Assembly: GCF_002878395.1 (NCBI RefSeq)
Contig: NW_025825212.1
Coordinates: 356,516 to 420,515 of the forward strand
Direction of reading: 5' to 3'
DNA from: Capsicum annuum
Lineage: Eukaryota > Streptophyta > Magnoliopsida > Solanales > Solanaceae
Length of the DNA: 64,000 nt
Below are positions 45,493 to 55,105 of the stretch, one piece after another. Position 1 is the stretch's first letter; each line of letters starts with the position of its first letter. The position numbers and the translations under genes are program-made. The notes under the pieces were generated by a model that worked only from the letters and a program-made list of their open reading frames with translations, had not been told where the DNA came from and did not search any database.

Positions 45493-46460
45493 CTAGTTGT
45501 TGACAATGCTGTAGGGGGATCATTTGTGGATCTCACCTTTCAAGAGGCTTCAGAGATGTTTGATCAGATGACCAAACAAAGTAGAGCTTGGCATACTAGG
45601 GATTCTGTGGTAGCAAGCCTTACTATTTCTGTTGGTATGACTCCTGAGCAACGTAGAAAGGAAGAGGAGCGGGACTAGGATATAGCATACTTAAAAACAT
45701 GGATAGACATGTTAACCAAGTATTTATTATCTACAAAGACGGAGAAAGTGAAAGACATCAAGTCCCAAGGATGGGTTGATTCTGATGCTGAAGAGGAAGC
45801 TAACTATCTCAATAACCAGGAGGGTTTTCGAGGCAGTAGCTAAGGGAATCAAGGTCGGACTTATTAGAATAAATCAAGTTATGGAGATCGTGACCAAGGG
45901 ACTTGGAAGAATAAGATTGACAGGAGTGGACTTTATGTGCCTCTTAGAAATCGAGACAATGCTGTGACTAGCTCGAGAAAAATGTCCATGGAGGACATGA
46001 TGGAAAGGTTACTAAAAGGAGTGGAGGCTACCAATGCAGGTATGATAACAATGAGAAGTGACTTTTCGTCATTGAGTCAGTTGGTAAACTCACACTCAAC
46101 TTTAATCAAACAGTTAGAGCAGAAGATGAGACAACTTTTAGCCACATTAACTCAGAGGAAGAGCGGAACATTTCCTAGTGACACAATTCAAAATCCCCAC
46201 AATGATAGTACTTGCATGGAAATTACCACTCGAAGTGGTAAAATATTACCGAGCTCTTTTGTGGGAGAATCTGTAAGCCAAGATATGATTGAAGAAGATT
46301 GTGAGACTGAGAGAAGTAATCCAACAGAGTCCAAAAAGCTAGATGACATTGATATCCCTTCGAATCATCAGTAGAGTGATGAGTTGGAAAAAGGGAAAGA
46401 CAAGGAAAAGGAATTAGTACTGAAACTCTCCCAAAACCACCACCTTCGTTTCCTCAGAAA

Positions 46461-47081
46461 TTGAAAAAGAGGATCAATGACACAAAGTTTAGTAAATTCA
46501 TGGCAATGCTGAAGCAATTAACAGTCAATATGCCTTTGGTAGAGGAACTTAAGCAGATGCCTAGATATGATAACTTCATGAAAGACCTTGTCACAAAGAA
46601 ATGGAAGGTTAGCCATGAGCCGGAAGATAATCTTTATCATTATGGTGCTATCTCTACAAGGTCTTTGGGGCAGAAAAAGGCAGAATAAGGAGCATTTACC
46701 ATCCTGTACACTATTGGGTCCTTGGATTTTACAAAATCTCTATGTGATTTGGGAGCCAGTATAAACCTGATGCCGCTTGCTGTGTATAATAAATTAGGTT
46801 TGGAGGATCCTACTCACACAAACATGAGACTAGTTATGGCGGACAGGTCTGTAAAGCAACTGATTGGTGTTCTACATGATGTACTTGTAAAGGTGGTAGA
46901 TTTTATATTCCTTGTTGACTTTGTGACCCTTGATTATGTAGTAGACTTTGAAGTGCCCATAATTTTGGGCAGGCCGTTCTTAAAAACTGGGAGAGTGCTA
47001 GTCGACATGGAGATGAATGGGTTAAAGTTTAGGCTCAATAGGAAAGAAGTTAGTTTTGAAGTATATCAATCTATGAGATAG
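46461..47081 (+). pseudogene. Athila aspartic protease region
   Basis: 46461-46688 encodes the linker KFMAMLKQLTVNMPLVEELK with PRYDNFMKDLVTKKWK. A frame change and stop follow, then 46722-47081 carries the retropepsin: [20 protein letters not shown] with the catalytic Asp in DLGAS (codon about 46746), [19 protein letters not shown], and the flap/C-terminal signature [18 protein letters not shown]. The domain itself is open and complete for its family, about 119 codons. The next expected domain, reverse transcriptase, is missing: after EVYQSMR the sequence goes straight to untranslated text. Confidence 0.78.
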
Positions 47082-48813
47082 AAAAAGGAGATGAGTGTCT
47101 TCTCGATTGTTGATGTATTCTATGAAGATGGGAGAGATGCACCAACAGAACTAAGGACGAAGCACTTTCTTGATCCACCAAAAGAAGTAAAGAGGTATCA
47201 ACATGGTATCTTGATGAATTCTGAGTAGTCAAGACGACTGAGTAGTGCCACGATGATATATCAGGCGCTGCTTGGGAGGAAACCCAAGGTATATGTTATT
47301 TTTAGTCGTATAATGTTATTGACATCAGACTTTTGCACTCATGGTGCCACAAGTATGTTTCAAACTCTCTTGTTTTAATTTAATACATTGGGGATAATAC
47401 ACGATTTTAAGTTGAGGGTGGAACTACTTGTGGGTGTTGATGTCCTCTTGGGGTTTTTGTTGTCGTGCCTCTTTTCCCTAGAGTCTTGTTCCTAGTAGAG
47501 CCAACATGTTTAGACATATTGTGTTTTATTTTGTGATGTGTTGTGGTTAACTGGGAGAAAAATAATTATCTACGGTAGTTGACATATTTTTGTTGACTTT
47601 TTGGGAATAATAAATACCTCTCCAATTGTCTACTTTATAACTGTATGATGTGCATCTATATGCGACTACTATGAATCTTTTTATGGCATTCGTGTTAGGG
47701 ACATAATAATCATTGCTAACAATTTCGTGAACCGGATAGGTAGTAGCTTGTGATGTACCTTTGTGCCAGGTGTTTGTAAGATACTACCTAGTTCCTGTTG
47801 TGTGTTTAATCCAGAACTTGCCCGATTGGTCTTGCCTTGGTTGTAGGAGAGTGGTTAGGAAGGTATCATAGGCCATTTTTGATATTAGTCCACTTTTAGC
47901 CTAAATGACCTTTCATGTTTGAATAATATCCCTTGATCCTAATTTTGAGCCTGAATGCCTATTCTTTTTATTATACCTGTTACCTTCCCATTTGTATCAC
48001 AATGAACTTGTTTTGGCCCTGGTCCTCCTTAGACATTGTGCATTTTGACTTAGACAAATCACCTAAGTTGAGGGTGGCTATCATAGGGGTGCATGATGTA
48101 ATGTGAGTGTGAAGAAAGGTAACATAAGAAAAAAAATGCAAGGCTGAGTGTGGTTCTAAAAAAAATGGAAGACTGAAGGACCGCATTCAGCCTAAATTTG
48201 CTTTAATAAAGAAAGGGAGAAATTCGTTAAAGGTTGATAAGTGAGACCCCAAAAATAGTGTAGTGCCAAGGAGGCTTAGTCAATTTAAATATCCTTGCAT
48301 ATCATACCAGCCCCAAGCCTACATTACAAGCTGAAGAAAAGTCCTATAGTGATCTTAGCTTAACTGTATGAAAGCCTCGGTGATGAAAATAAGGGCAAGC
48401 TTATGGTATTTGGCATACATTGATTGGAATTTCTTTCTGAGAAGTGAGTGTCTCTTGACCACCCCTGCATTGACATGCTTGATTTCATATATGAGTGAGG
48501 AGGGACTTCTTTTTTGTAAGGGCACATCGGTTACATTGCTAGTTGCCTTCTTAGTTAGGTAGTGGAATTTGTATATAGGCATGGTAATTGTTACAAAGTT
48601 GATTCCATATCTTGATTCCCTTATGTCACATTATTGATCTTTATTGATATACATAGTTGGGTTTAAAGTGATTGAAAATGGAGAGGGTAATGTATTTTGA
48701 ACTAAAATTGATGATCAACTGTCATAGGTATCTTATGTGTCTCTTGGTTAAACATCATAGTATGGTGTTGTGTAGTTTCTTGAGGACAAACAATGGTTTT
48801 AAGTTGAGGGTGT
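47082..48813 (+). other. 3' untranslated region of Athila element with three purine-tract-like copies
   Basis: No pol domain. TTTTAAGTTGAGGGTGG occurs at 47405-47421, CTAAGTTGAGGGTGG at 48063-48077 and TTTTAAGTTGAGGGTGT at 48798-48813 next to the 3' LTR. Only the last is in the position of a polypurine tract. ORFs at 47980-48582 on either strand are short and overlap; I do not call them. Confidence 0.6.
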
Positions 48814-50314
48814 TGATGTACTAGCCTTCTGTTAGCACATTTAAGACTTTTAACTTAAAATAATTGTAAGTTCTTCAGTAATTACTATTGTTTTTTATTA
48901 TATTTCATGTCATTTTGTAGGAAAGTCAAGATGCATGAAAATCTATGAAAGCTACGTTAAGAAGGATGATTTTTGGTGAAAGATGCAAGAAATTAAGTTC
49001 TGAAGATTTCATCCAAGGACTTTGTCTGATAAGTCATCAACTTTATGAATAGCCTTCAAGAATATCGTCACCCAGAAGTAGAAGACAAGAAATTTGAAGC
49101 ATGTCTGATGACATTTTCTGAATAGTCGTCAGACTCTTGAACAACCATCAGATATGTCGTCACTCAGAGACAGAAGGCAAGAATTTTGAAGCTTGTCTGA
49201 CGACATTTTTTAATAGTCATCAAACTCCTGAATTGCCGCCACACTTGTCATCACACATGTCATTAGATTTGTCATCAGATACAACTTGTCCTCACACATA
49301 TCGTCAGATTTGGGACAAGTTGTCAACTAAAGGAGCAAAAATCTGATTTTTTTATTTTGAATTTCCTTTAAAGTACATATATAAATAGCAGATTTTTGGT
49401 TTTCACTAGATACTTGGAGCTTATTCCAAGGGAGTTTACTTTTTTTTTTTTAGCTCTCTTAACTTAGAATTCAATATTCAGCTCTTTGATTGGGTTTTGA
49501 TATTTTGCTCTTGAACAAGGAAGAGAATCAACTTCAGACTTTATCTTTTGTAAGTTTAATTACTTTCTATGATGAATATAATTGTTTCAATCTCTTTCTT
49601 TCTCATGTGGAACTAAAACCCACAACTAGGGTTGTGGGATCTATGATTATTCCTCCATGGATTTAATAGTTGGCTAGAGTTTGAGTGATTGTGGAGACAT
49701 CTTGATAATTCCTTTGTTATGATTGTTATTTATTGGTTGCAAACAATATATCCCACCTTATGTTGATTTGCTTGAACTGAGAAATAAACTAAAGGTAGCG
49801 AATTATCAACGAGGATTTGGGAAGGGTAAGTTCTCATTTAATGATTAATGCTGTAACAAGATTGATCAACTCGAGATAAAATCATATGAATAGAATACTT
49901 TCCTAAGTTTGAGAGAATTAGGGACTTCAACATATAGGTAGGTTGAGAGACACTTCGATGGACTGTTGAAATTGATAATTTGGTGTTTCCCATAAGTCAC
50001 GAGAACTTAATACTATAGTTATTATTTAATGGGATTAATAATCATAGTGATCACAACCCTAGTTTCTCTTTATCATTGATTTGAACTATTGAAATTTAAG
50101 CTTTGAGTTCTGAAAATAGTTATAACTTTATCAATTGTTTTATCGATACAAACTCCCTCAATTAAAGGAAACCATCACCTATTAGTCAGGTTATTCATAA
50201 ATAGACACGATTAACACCATATTCCTCGTGAGATTCAACCCTAACCTAGTTGGGTTATATATTTGACAACGACCGATTACTCTCTTGTAAGAGAGGTGTA
50301 ATTTGGGCATATCA
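48814..50314 (+). repeat. 3' LTR of Athila element
   Basis: TGATGTACTAGCCTTCTG to GGGCATATCA, 1501 bp, collinear with 42137-43635 with scattered substitutions. Confidence 0.9.
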
Positions 50315-50319
50315 TTGGG
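50315..50319. repeat. Right target-site duplication of Athila element
   Basis: TTGGG, identical to 42132-42136; CCAAGC of the host gene follows. Confidence 0.9.
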
Positions 50320-51521
50320 CCAAGCTTTAAAGTCAAAAATTTGATAGAAGCGTTGAAAGGTAAAAGACTTTAAAAGAAGCATAAGCCATCATTGTGTTTG
50401 GTTTGGTTTATTCATAATATTCTTTCGGCGAGAGATGTTACCAATAACATACAACTTGGATTAATAAGGCACTCTGACGATCTTGAGGCATTTAACATCT
50501 ATCCTTGGGGTTATGAAGGATTCAAAATGAGTGTCAAATATTTGTTGACTTCGTTAATACAAAAAACAGTCAACTTGTATGGCTTTCCATGGTTAATATT
50601 TTTTTTATTATGATTAATTTATATTTTATTGAATAATGCTTTTGATTTATTGGCGTGATTTTATAGGATTGGCTATTTGAAGCCATTCCTTATTTGAGAC
50701 AACAAGTGAACTACAAGAATTGGTTTTATGTCCAAGAATCCTGAGATGGTTGTCGGCCAAAACTGCTAAAAATACAAAATGTCTAGATCTCTTCACCCCC
50801 GTAAAGAATGCAATAAGTCTAATTATTATTAAGTTTTTATTTTAATTGATAATTTTTTTAAATGATCTAATCATCATTTTAATAAATGTACTGATTTATT
50901 TTAGATTGTGCATCTGTGGCCTGTTCTGACCAATTGTGAGTCGAAGATGCCATTTTTCTTACTTTATGATCCGTACAAATTTTATCAGACCCTAAGGTCA
51001 TTGATAGAATAAAAAAGGAACTATTTGGAGCAAAGCCATCATAAAAAAATAATTTTGGAGGATGGGCTTCTTGTTGTTGATGGTGTTAGTGGTGATGGAA
51101 CTGTTGGTAGTGGTAGTGGTAGTGGTGCTGCTGTTGGGGCTAATGATGCTCCTCTTTAAGTTTTCGAAACAACAAACCATTATGATTATGATTATACTGG
51201 TTATACAGATTTTGCCCCTCCTAGCGAATGTTCTATATGCAAATGTCAAGACTGCAAGGCGAAACATGATGGAGTGATTAATACTATTAATGCATTAACT
51301 ACTTTTGTAAAGGAATTGACATCTAAGAGGGGTGTCATTCCATCAAATAGAATTTCATATCCATACACTCCATTATAGATTAAGGAGGCTAAGAGGAGAA
51401 GGAAAGAAATTTCAAAGGCATCATCAAGCATCAAAAAAGAAAAATTACAACTCCTTTGTCTTTGTCTTGCACCTTTGATCAATTTACAAGGGCCACAAGA
51501 GAGCAACATGAACTGAAGAAG

Positions 51522-52037
51522 GTGAATATATATCATATATCCAGCAAATAAATAAGCACATATCTATTTCAATAGATGACACATCTTCTTAAAATTATCA
51601 AATAGATATATACATTTGTTACAACAGTTGACTAACCTATTGTATCACATGCATTATCTGTTGCAATATATGCCTCGCCTGTTTTAGAAAATCAAATAGG
51701 TCTTCGTATTATTTTAGTTTTTATCAACAGATGACCTATCTGCTGCAATAGATGGGTCATCTGCTAGGACAAATTAAGTCAAGACTTTCTACTTTTTTTT
51801 CTAAACGAATGAGTCATATGTTGCAACAGATGGGTCATCCGTTGGAAATTATCATACAGGTCTTCCTTATATTTTAATTTGTCCTAACAGATGATCCATT
51901 TTTTGTAACAGATAAATAATCTATTTGGAATAATTTAAAATAGGAGGAAGACCTATTTGATTTGCTAAAATAGATAGTTATCCTTTTCCATTTTTTTTGT
52001 ATCTCTAAGATTAGCATTGACAATTTTGGCTTTTCAG
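51522..52037 (+). other. Intron of ULP1-type gene with palindromic repeats
   Basis: Donor AAG|GTGAATAT at 51522 and acceptor GGCTTTTCAG|GTGGATG at 52037 look usable. The intron carries repeats such as ACAGATGACCTATCTGCTGC and GTTGCAACAGATGGGTCATC from about 51570 to 51975. Confidence 0.6.
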
Positions 52038-52232
52038 GTGGATGTCACAGTAGAAGCTACTACTAAACAGCAGAATCTCATAGTTGATAATCTATCAACT
52101 ACTTCCAAAGATGAAGTAAAAGTGAAGCCTGTCAGTCCAAAAGAATGGAATAATTACCCGTTTAAAGAGTTCAATATCTTAAAGAGGGTCCAAAAAAATA
52201 ACAAACTTAAATTGTTGAGTAGATCTTTATAG

Positions 52233-52779
52233 CTTGAGTCTATCAAAGTAATAAACTTACCTCTACTTAGGAATTATTGTTGGAAAAACTTAAATTATTA
52301 ATTTATTTGTTGAGTAGATCATCTATACCTATATATTTATTTGTTGATTTCTTTCATGTAATTTCTAAAGGCTTTAATTTATTTTATTTTGTCTATGAAT
52401 TTTATTTTATCCTTAGATTTGAACTTATTAATTGAAATGGAATATTAGTTTCAAATATTATAACATATAATATATCTATTGCAATAGACAACATATCTGT
52501 TGGAAATTATCAAATAGATTTAGACATATGTTGCAATATGTAGGTCATCTGTATGATATTATCAAACAAGTCTTCCTACTTTTTTGATTTGTTCTAATAG
52601 GTGACCTATCTGTTACAATAGATAGACTTAGATATAGACATCTGCATAATGCAATAGATGACTAACTTATTTTAACAGATAAAATATCTGTCATAAAAGA
52701 TTGCTCAACTATTTGTTACAATAGATAGACAATCTGTTGCATTATAAAAATTTCAATTCATCAAATATAAAAAATTATC
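52233..52779. repeat. Region between convergent ULP1-type copies, palindromic repeats
   Basis: AT-rich text, then from 52480 to 52745 a block of CATCTGTTG/CAATAGATG/CAACAGAT units. It separates the 3' ends of the two pseudogenes and could be the 3' part of either one. Confidence 0.5.
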
Positions 52780-54570
52780 ATGGTGTTTGTGTATATACAT
52801 CTTCTTGTTTAAACACAAGCTCCAAGCATTTAGTTAGTACTCCATAAGCCCAGACCTCTTGCATTCTTGACATAGTATTATCGCATAGAAAGGTCGTTGG
52901 GTTGGTTATTTCTGTGCTGTTTAGCAAACATTCAATGTATGCAAGCACGTACGACCCATATGCAACATCAGTTTCATATTTTAGAAGGACATTGTCCTTG
53001 TTTCGGCCTTTAAAATCTCATGTTTGCTTCAACACTTTTGATGAAAAACAATTCATCAGTCCACTCTGCCTCAACAAATTGGGGAGCAATGCCAACAGTG
53101 GATGTATCTTGGTAAAAAAATATTTCTCGTCGAAGAAAAGCAAGTTGTAGTCATAAACCTCTATTATTTTCTCCTTGAGCAGTATCTCAAAAGCCAAAAA
53201 ATGTTTTTTCTCTACATTTATGATCGTAAGAATCCTATTTGATTTGGTCCAGTACTTATTGTATGGATATGGCCTCTTCTCTCTAAAATAATTAATCATA
53301 TCTTTATCCCATTGGAACCTAAAGATTAACGAATCAAATCTCGGGCCACTGGGAGTTGACCCTAGCTTAATGAGATTATTGTACCTATCGTTGAAATTAT
53401 TGTAGAAGTTGAGGTCCATTACCCAGTGGCAACATCATAAGCTTCCAGGCATGCTAATTGCCTACCCTTCTTGAGGCAGAGAATTTCATAAACATATTGT
53501 GATATAAGAAGAAATTTTTTAAATAGGTTAGTATTTTTAAAAATAAAAAATAAAGTGGAAAGATGTTATGGATCTATTAATAGATTACCCATCTAATACA
53601 ACTTATGCAACAGATAGGTAATCTATTACAATAGAACCACCACCAGTTGCACTAGAATATCCAGCTGTTGCAACAGATGACACATCTGTTGCGTAGCTTC
53701 TTCTTTATGGAGTAGATTAGAATGCTAGGTTAGGAAAAGTAAACATACCTTGTCCATGTACCACAAATCTATATCTGTCATCTTTTTGAAGTCTTAGGGG
53801 AAGAGCTATTAATGGTGAAGGTTTTTGCACGTTTCTTGGAATTTATTGTCTTTCTCAGAATAGCCTTCTGTTTGGCATCAAGCTTTGCGTATATGTACAC
53901 CCTCTTTAATTATCCTTGAACTTCAACAACTTTTGGAGAGGAAGGAGTTGTAAGTTTTTTTGGTTTCATACTTGAGAATATATCTCTAATTGCTCTTTTC
54001 TTCTTCTAACCATAATTGTAGGATTGTGTGGCTCACTCACTTTCTTTAATGGTATGACACCCATCTTAGATTTCAATTCCTCGACAGCTTTAGTGATAGC
54101 CTCTACTTTTTCAAAGATTTTAACCTTTCTGTCATGCACTCTTTTTATTTACAATGAGAACATGAGGGTGAAGAGGGGTGAGAGGGACTACTATAAGGGT
54201 TAGAGGGACCGGTGTAAGGGTGAAAGGAACTAGTGTAAGGGGTCATTTCAAACATTTTTATTTTTTCTTGAGAATTAACATTCTTATCGTCACGACTAGA
54301 AGCAACAAAAACATGGCTGCCACCAACATCAATAACTCCACCAGCAATACCCCCAGAAGTCGCACCCAAATCTGTTGCAGTAGGTTGGTCATGAAAAGCC
54401 TCAACATTAGGATGATATTGCCTAACTACTCTTCTTATGGTTATTTCTCCAGCAAATTCCTTCTTTATTAATTCCACCGTTGGGTCTGCTGTTGTATCAA
54501 CAGTACCTAGAGTAATAAAAGAAGTCATTCCTAACTCCTAATCAGTAGGCACAATCCATGGATGCACAAC
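52780..54570 (-). pseudogene. ULP1-type peptidase gene, minus-strand copy, broken
   Basis: Minus strand. An exon starts at 54570 after acceptor TTTTTTTAG (VVHPWIVPTD, stop, ELGMTSFITL), then an ORF 54528-54145 (TVDTTADPTVELIKKEFAGE; DVGGSHVF; Ser/Pro-rich end SHPSSPSCSHCK). This exon is homologous to the plus-strand exon at 50905. Exonic text 54140-53760 has VEAITKAVEELKSKMGVIPL. The C48/ULP1 catalytic domain is 53457-52780: in the ORF starting at 53419, His73 (KKHFLAFEIL) and Asp90 (EVYDYN) are 17 residues apart, as in Ulp1. The frame goes on through a TGG-to-TGA stop (after SSKVLKQT) to DVAYGSYVLAYIECLL. The nucleophile Cys expected there is Tyr (codon 52958-52960), so this copy would be inactive even without stops. 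ULP1 enzymes cleave SUMO from conjugates. Confidence 0.65.
53565..53700 (-). repeat. Palindromic repeat block in intron of minus-strand copy
   Basis: Units such as GTTGCAACAGATGACACATC and TGCAACAGATAGGTAATC between the two exon blocks of the minus-strand gene. Confidence 0.5.
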
Positions 54571-54659
54571 CTAAAAAAATATAGATACGTTGAAATCGAT
54601 TAATAATTTGCAGTCAATTGGGTAATGTGTTAACAAAGACAACTTATGCAATAAATAAT

Positions 54660-54915
54660 CTTTAAGTTTCAATAGATGTTCATATGTGGCAATAGATTAA
54701 CCATTTGTTGCATCAGATTATCTATCTATTGTATCAGTAGCAGTAGATGGGTAATATGTTAAGTCAGGTTCAAAGAACCAAAGCAATATATAGGTAATCT
54801 ATTACGAAAAATGACTCATCTGTCGTAACAGATTACTAATCTATTACTCCAGATAGGTAATCTATTAAGAGAAATTACAACAAATTATTCATCTGTTGCA
54901 ACATATGAACCATTT
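54660..54915 (-). repeat. Palindromic repeat block upstream of the 54570 exon
   Basis: Repeats of CAATAGATTAACCATTTG, GTAACAGATTACTAATC and TCATCTGTTGCAACATATGA in what should be the preceding intron of the minus-strand gene. Confidence 0.5.
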
Positions 54916-54970
54916 ATTTCAATATCATTCTTTGAGTCAAATTATATTACTTGAAAGAAGACTTACTACA

Positions 54971-55105
54971 TATAAGTCCCCATAAAATCCTAAGCTTGAC
55001 TCAGTCCTTTAAAGCTTGTTAAGGGGTCCCAGACTTAGAAAATTTTAGCCAAGTACTCAAACTTAGTGCTATTTTAGCCTTCATAAGTTGGCGACTCTAT
55101 TTCAC
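54971..55105 (+). repeat. Start of an older Tekay LTR, split by a younger copy
   Basis: TATAAGTCCCCATAAAATCC aligns base for base with the LTR start at 62861 (TG decayed to TA). It runs 135 bp to CTCTATTTCAC, where the next LTR starts at 55106. GTTAAGGGGTCCCAGACTTA is shared with the 3' LTR. Confidence 0.78.

Larger units (their letters stand above)
43830..46373 (+). pseudogene. Athila gag, interrupted by a LINE
   Basis: N-terminus at 43830 (MVDPQEAGRLAALDTA, then a TAG where Gln is expected), frame 3 to about 44170. The core is in frame 2, 44168-44509: GDDPKMNLVNFITIYKYFD, LFSLSLSGEATLWLNELTP, ITNWRQLKGVFLKRLFPPS, the standard Athila capsid-like segment. The text continues to MDIHLMETLYQALNSI, where the LINE enters (44597-45480), and resumes with TKLVVDNAVGGSFVDLTFQE and SEMFDQMTKQSRAW. 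A later frame (45937-46373) has QKMRQLLATLTQRKSGTFPS and CMEITTRSGK, typical of the gag-protease linker. At least four frame changes. It would bind and package element RNA; it is dead here. Confidence 0.7.
42137..50314 (+). mobile_element. Athila-type Ty3-gypsy element, 8.2 kb, lacking RT and integrase
   Basis: LTRs 42137-43635 (1499 bp) and 48814-50314 (1501 bp), both TGATGT...TATCA, with an exact 5 bp duplication TTGGG. The primer-site region after the 5' LTR, TATTAGCGTCATTGATGGGG, is a transition-decayed version of the Athila tRNA-Asp-type site TGGCGCCGTTGCCGGGGA. Internal: gag relic 43830-46373, protease relic 46461-47081, then 1.7 kb of untranslated sequence. Reverse transcriptase, RNase H and integrase are absent. 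A LINE lies inside gag. The element interrupts the ULP1-type gene. Confidence 0.88.
40141..52232 (+). pseudogene. ULP1-type (DUF1985-like) gene, plus-strand copy, broken
   Basis: Spliced gene relic; relatives are transposon-associated plant ULP1-like peptidase genes. A likely 5' leader exon ends CCAG at 40381, and a leader intron runs 40382-41467 (GTATAA...TTTTTAG). The coding start is ATG 41473 (MASKRKKTESSL). The frame runs to 41950 with stops at 41515, 41794, 41800, 41806, 41839, 41851 and 41950, most at CAA/CAG/CGA/TGG-type codons. It continues after small frame changes with GMPVSFGWKEFAIVTGLKFY, the DUF1985-like signature. An Athila element splits it at 42136; the frame resumes at 50320 (PSFKVKNLIEALKGKRL). 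Later exons are about 50667-50820, 50905-51521 (with CSICKCQDC) and 52038-52232. The peptidase domain is absent in this copy. Confidence 0.62.

Noticed and set aside
47980..48582. ORFs on both strands in the Athila 3' region
   Set aside because: Short, overlapping, no retroelement or host domain recognised.
51062..51277. Plus-strand Val/Leu-rich ORF and its minus-strand Ser/Thr-rich partner
   Set aside because: Both are shadows of the GSGSGSGA-encoding stretch of the ULP1-type exon in another frame.
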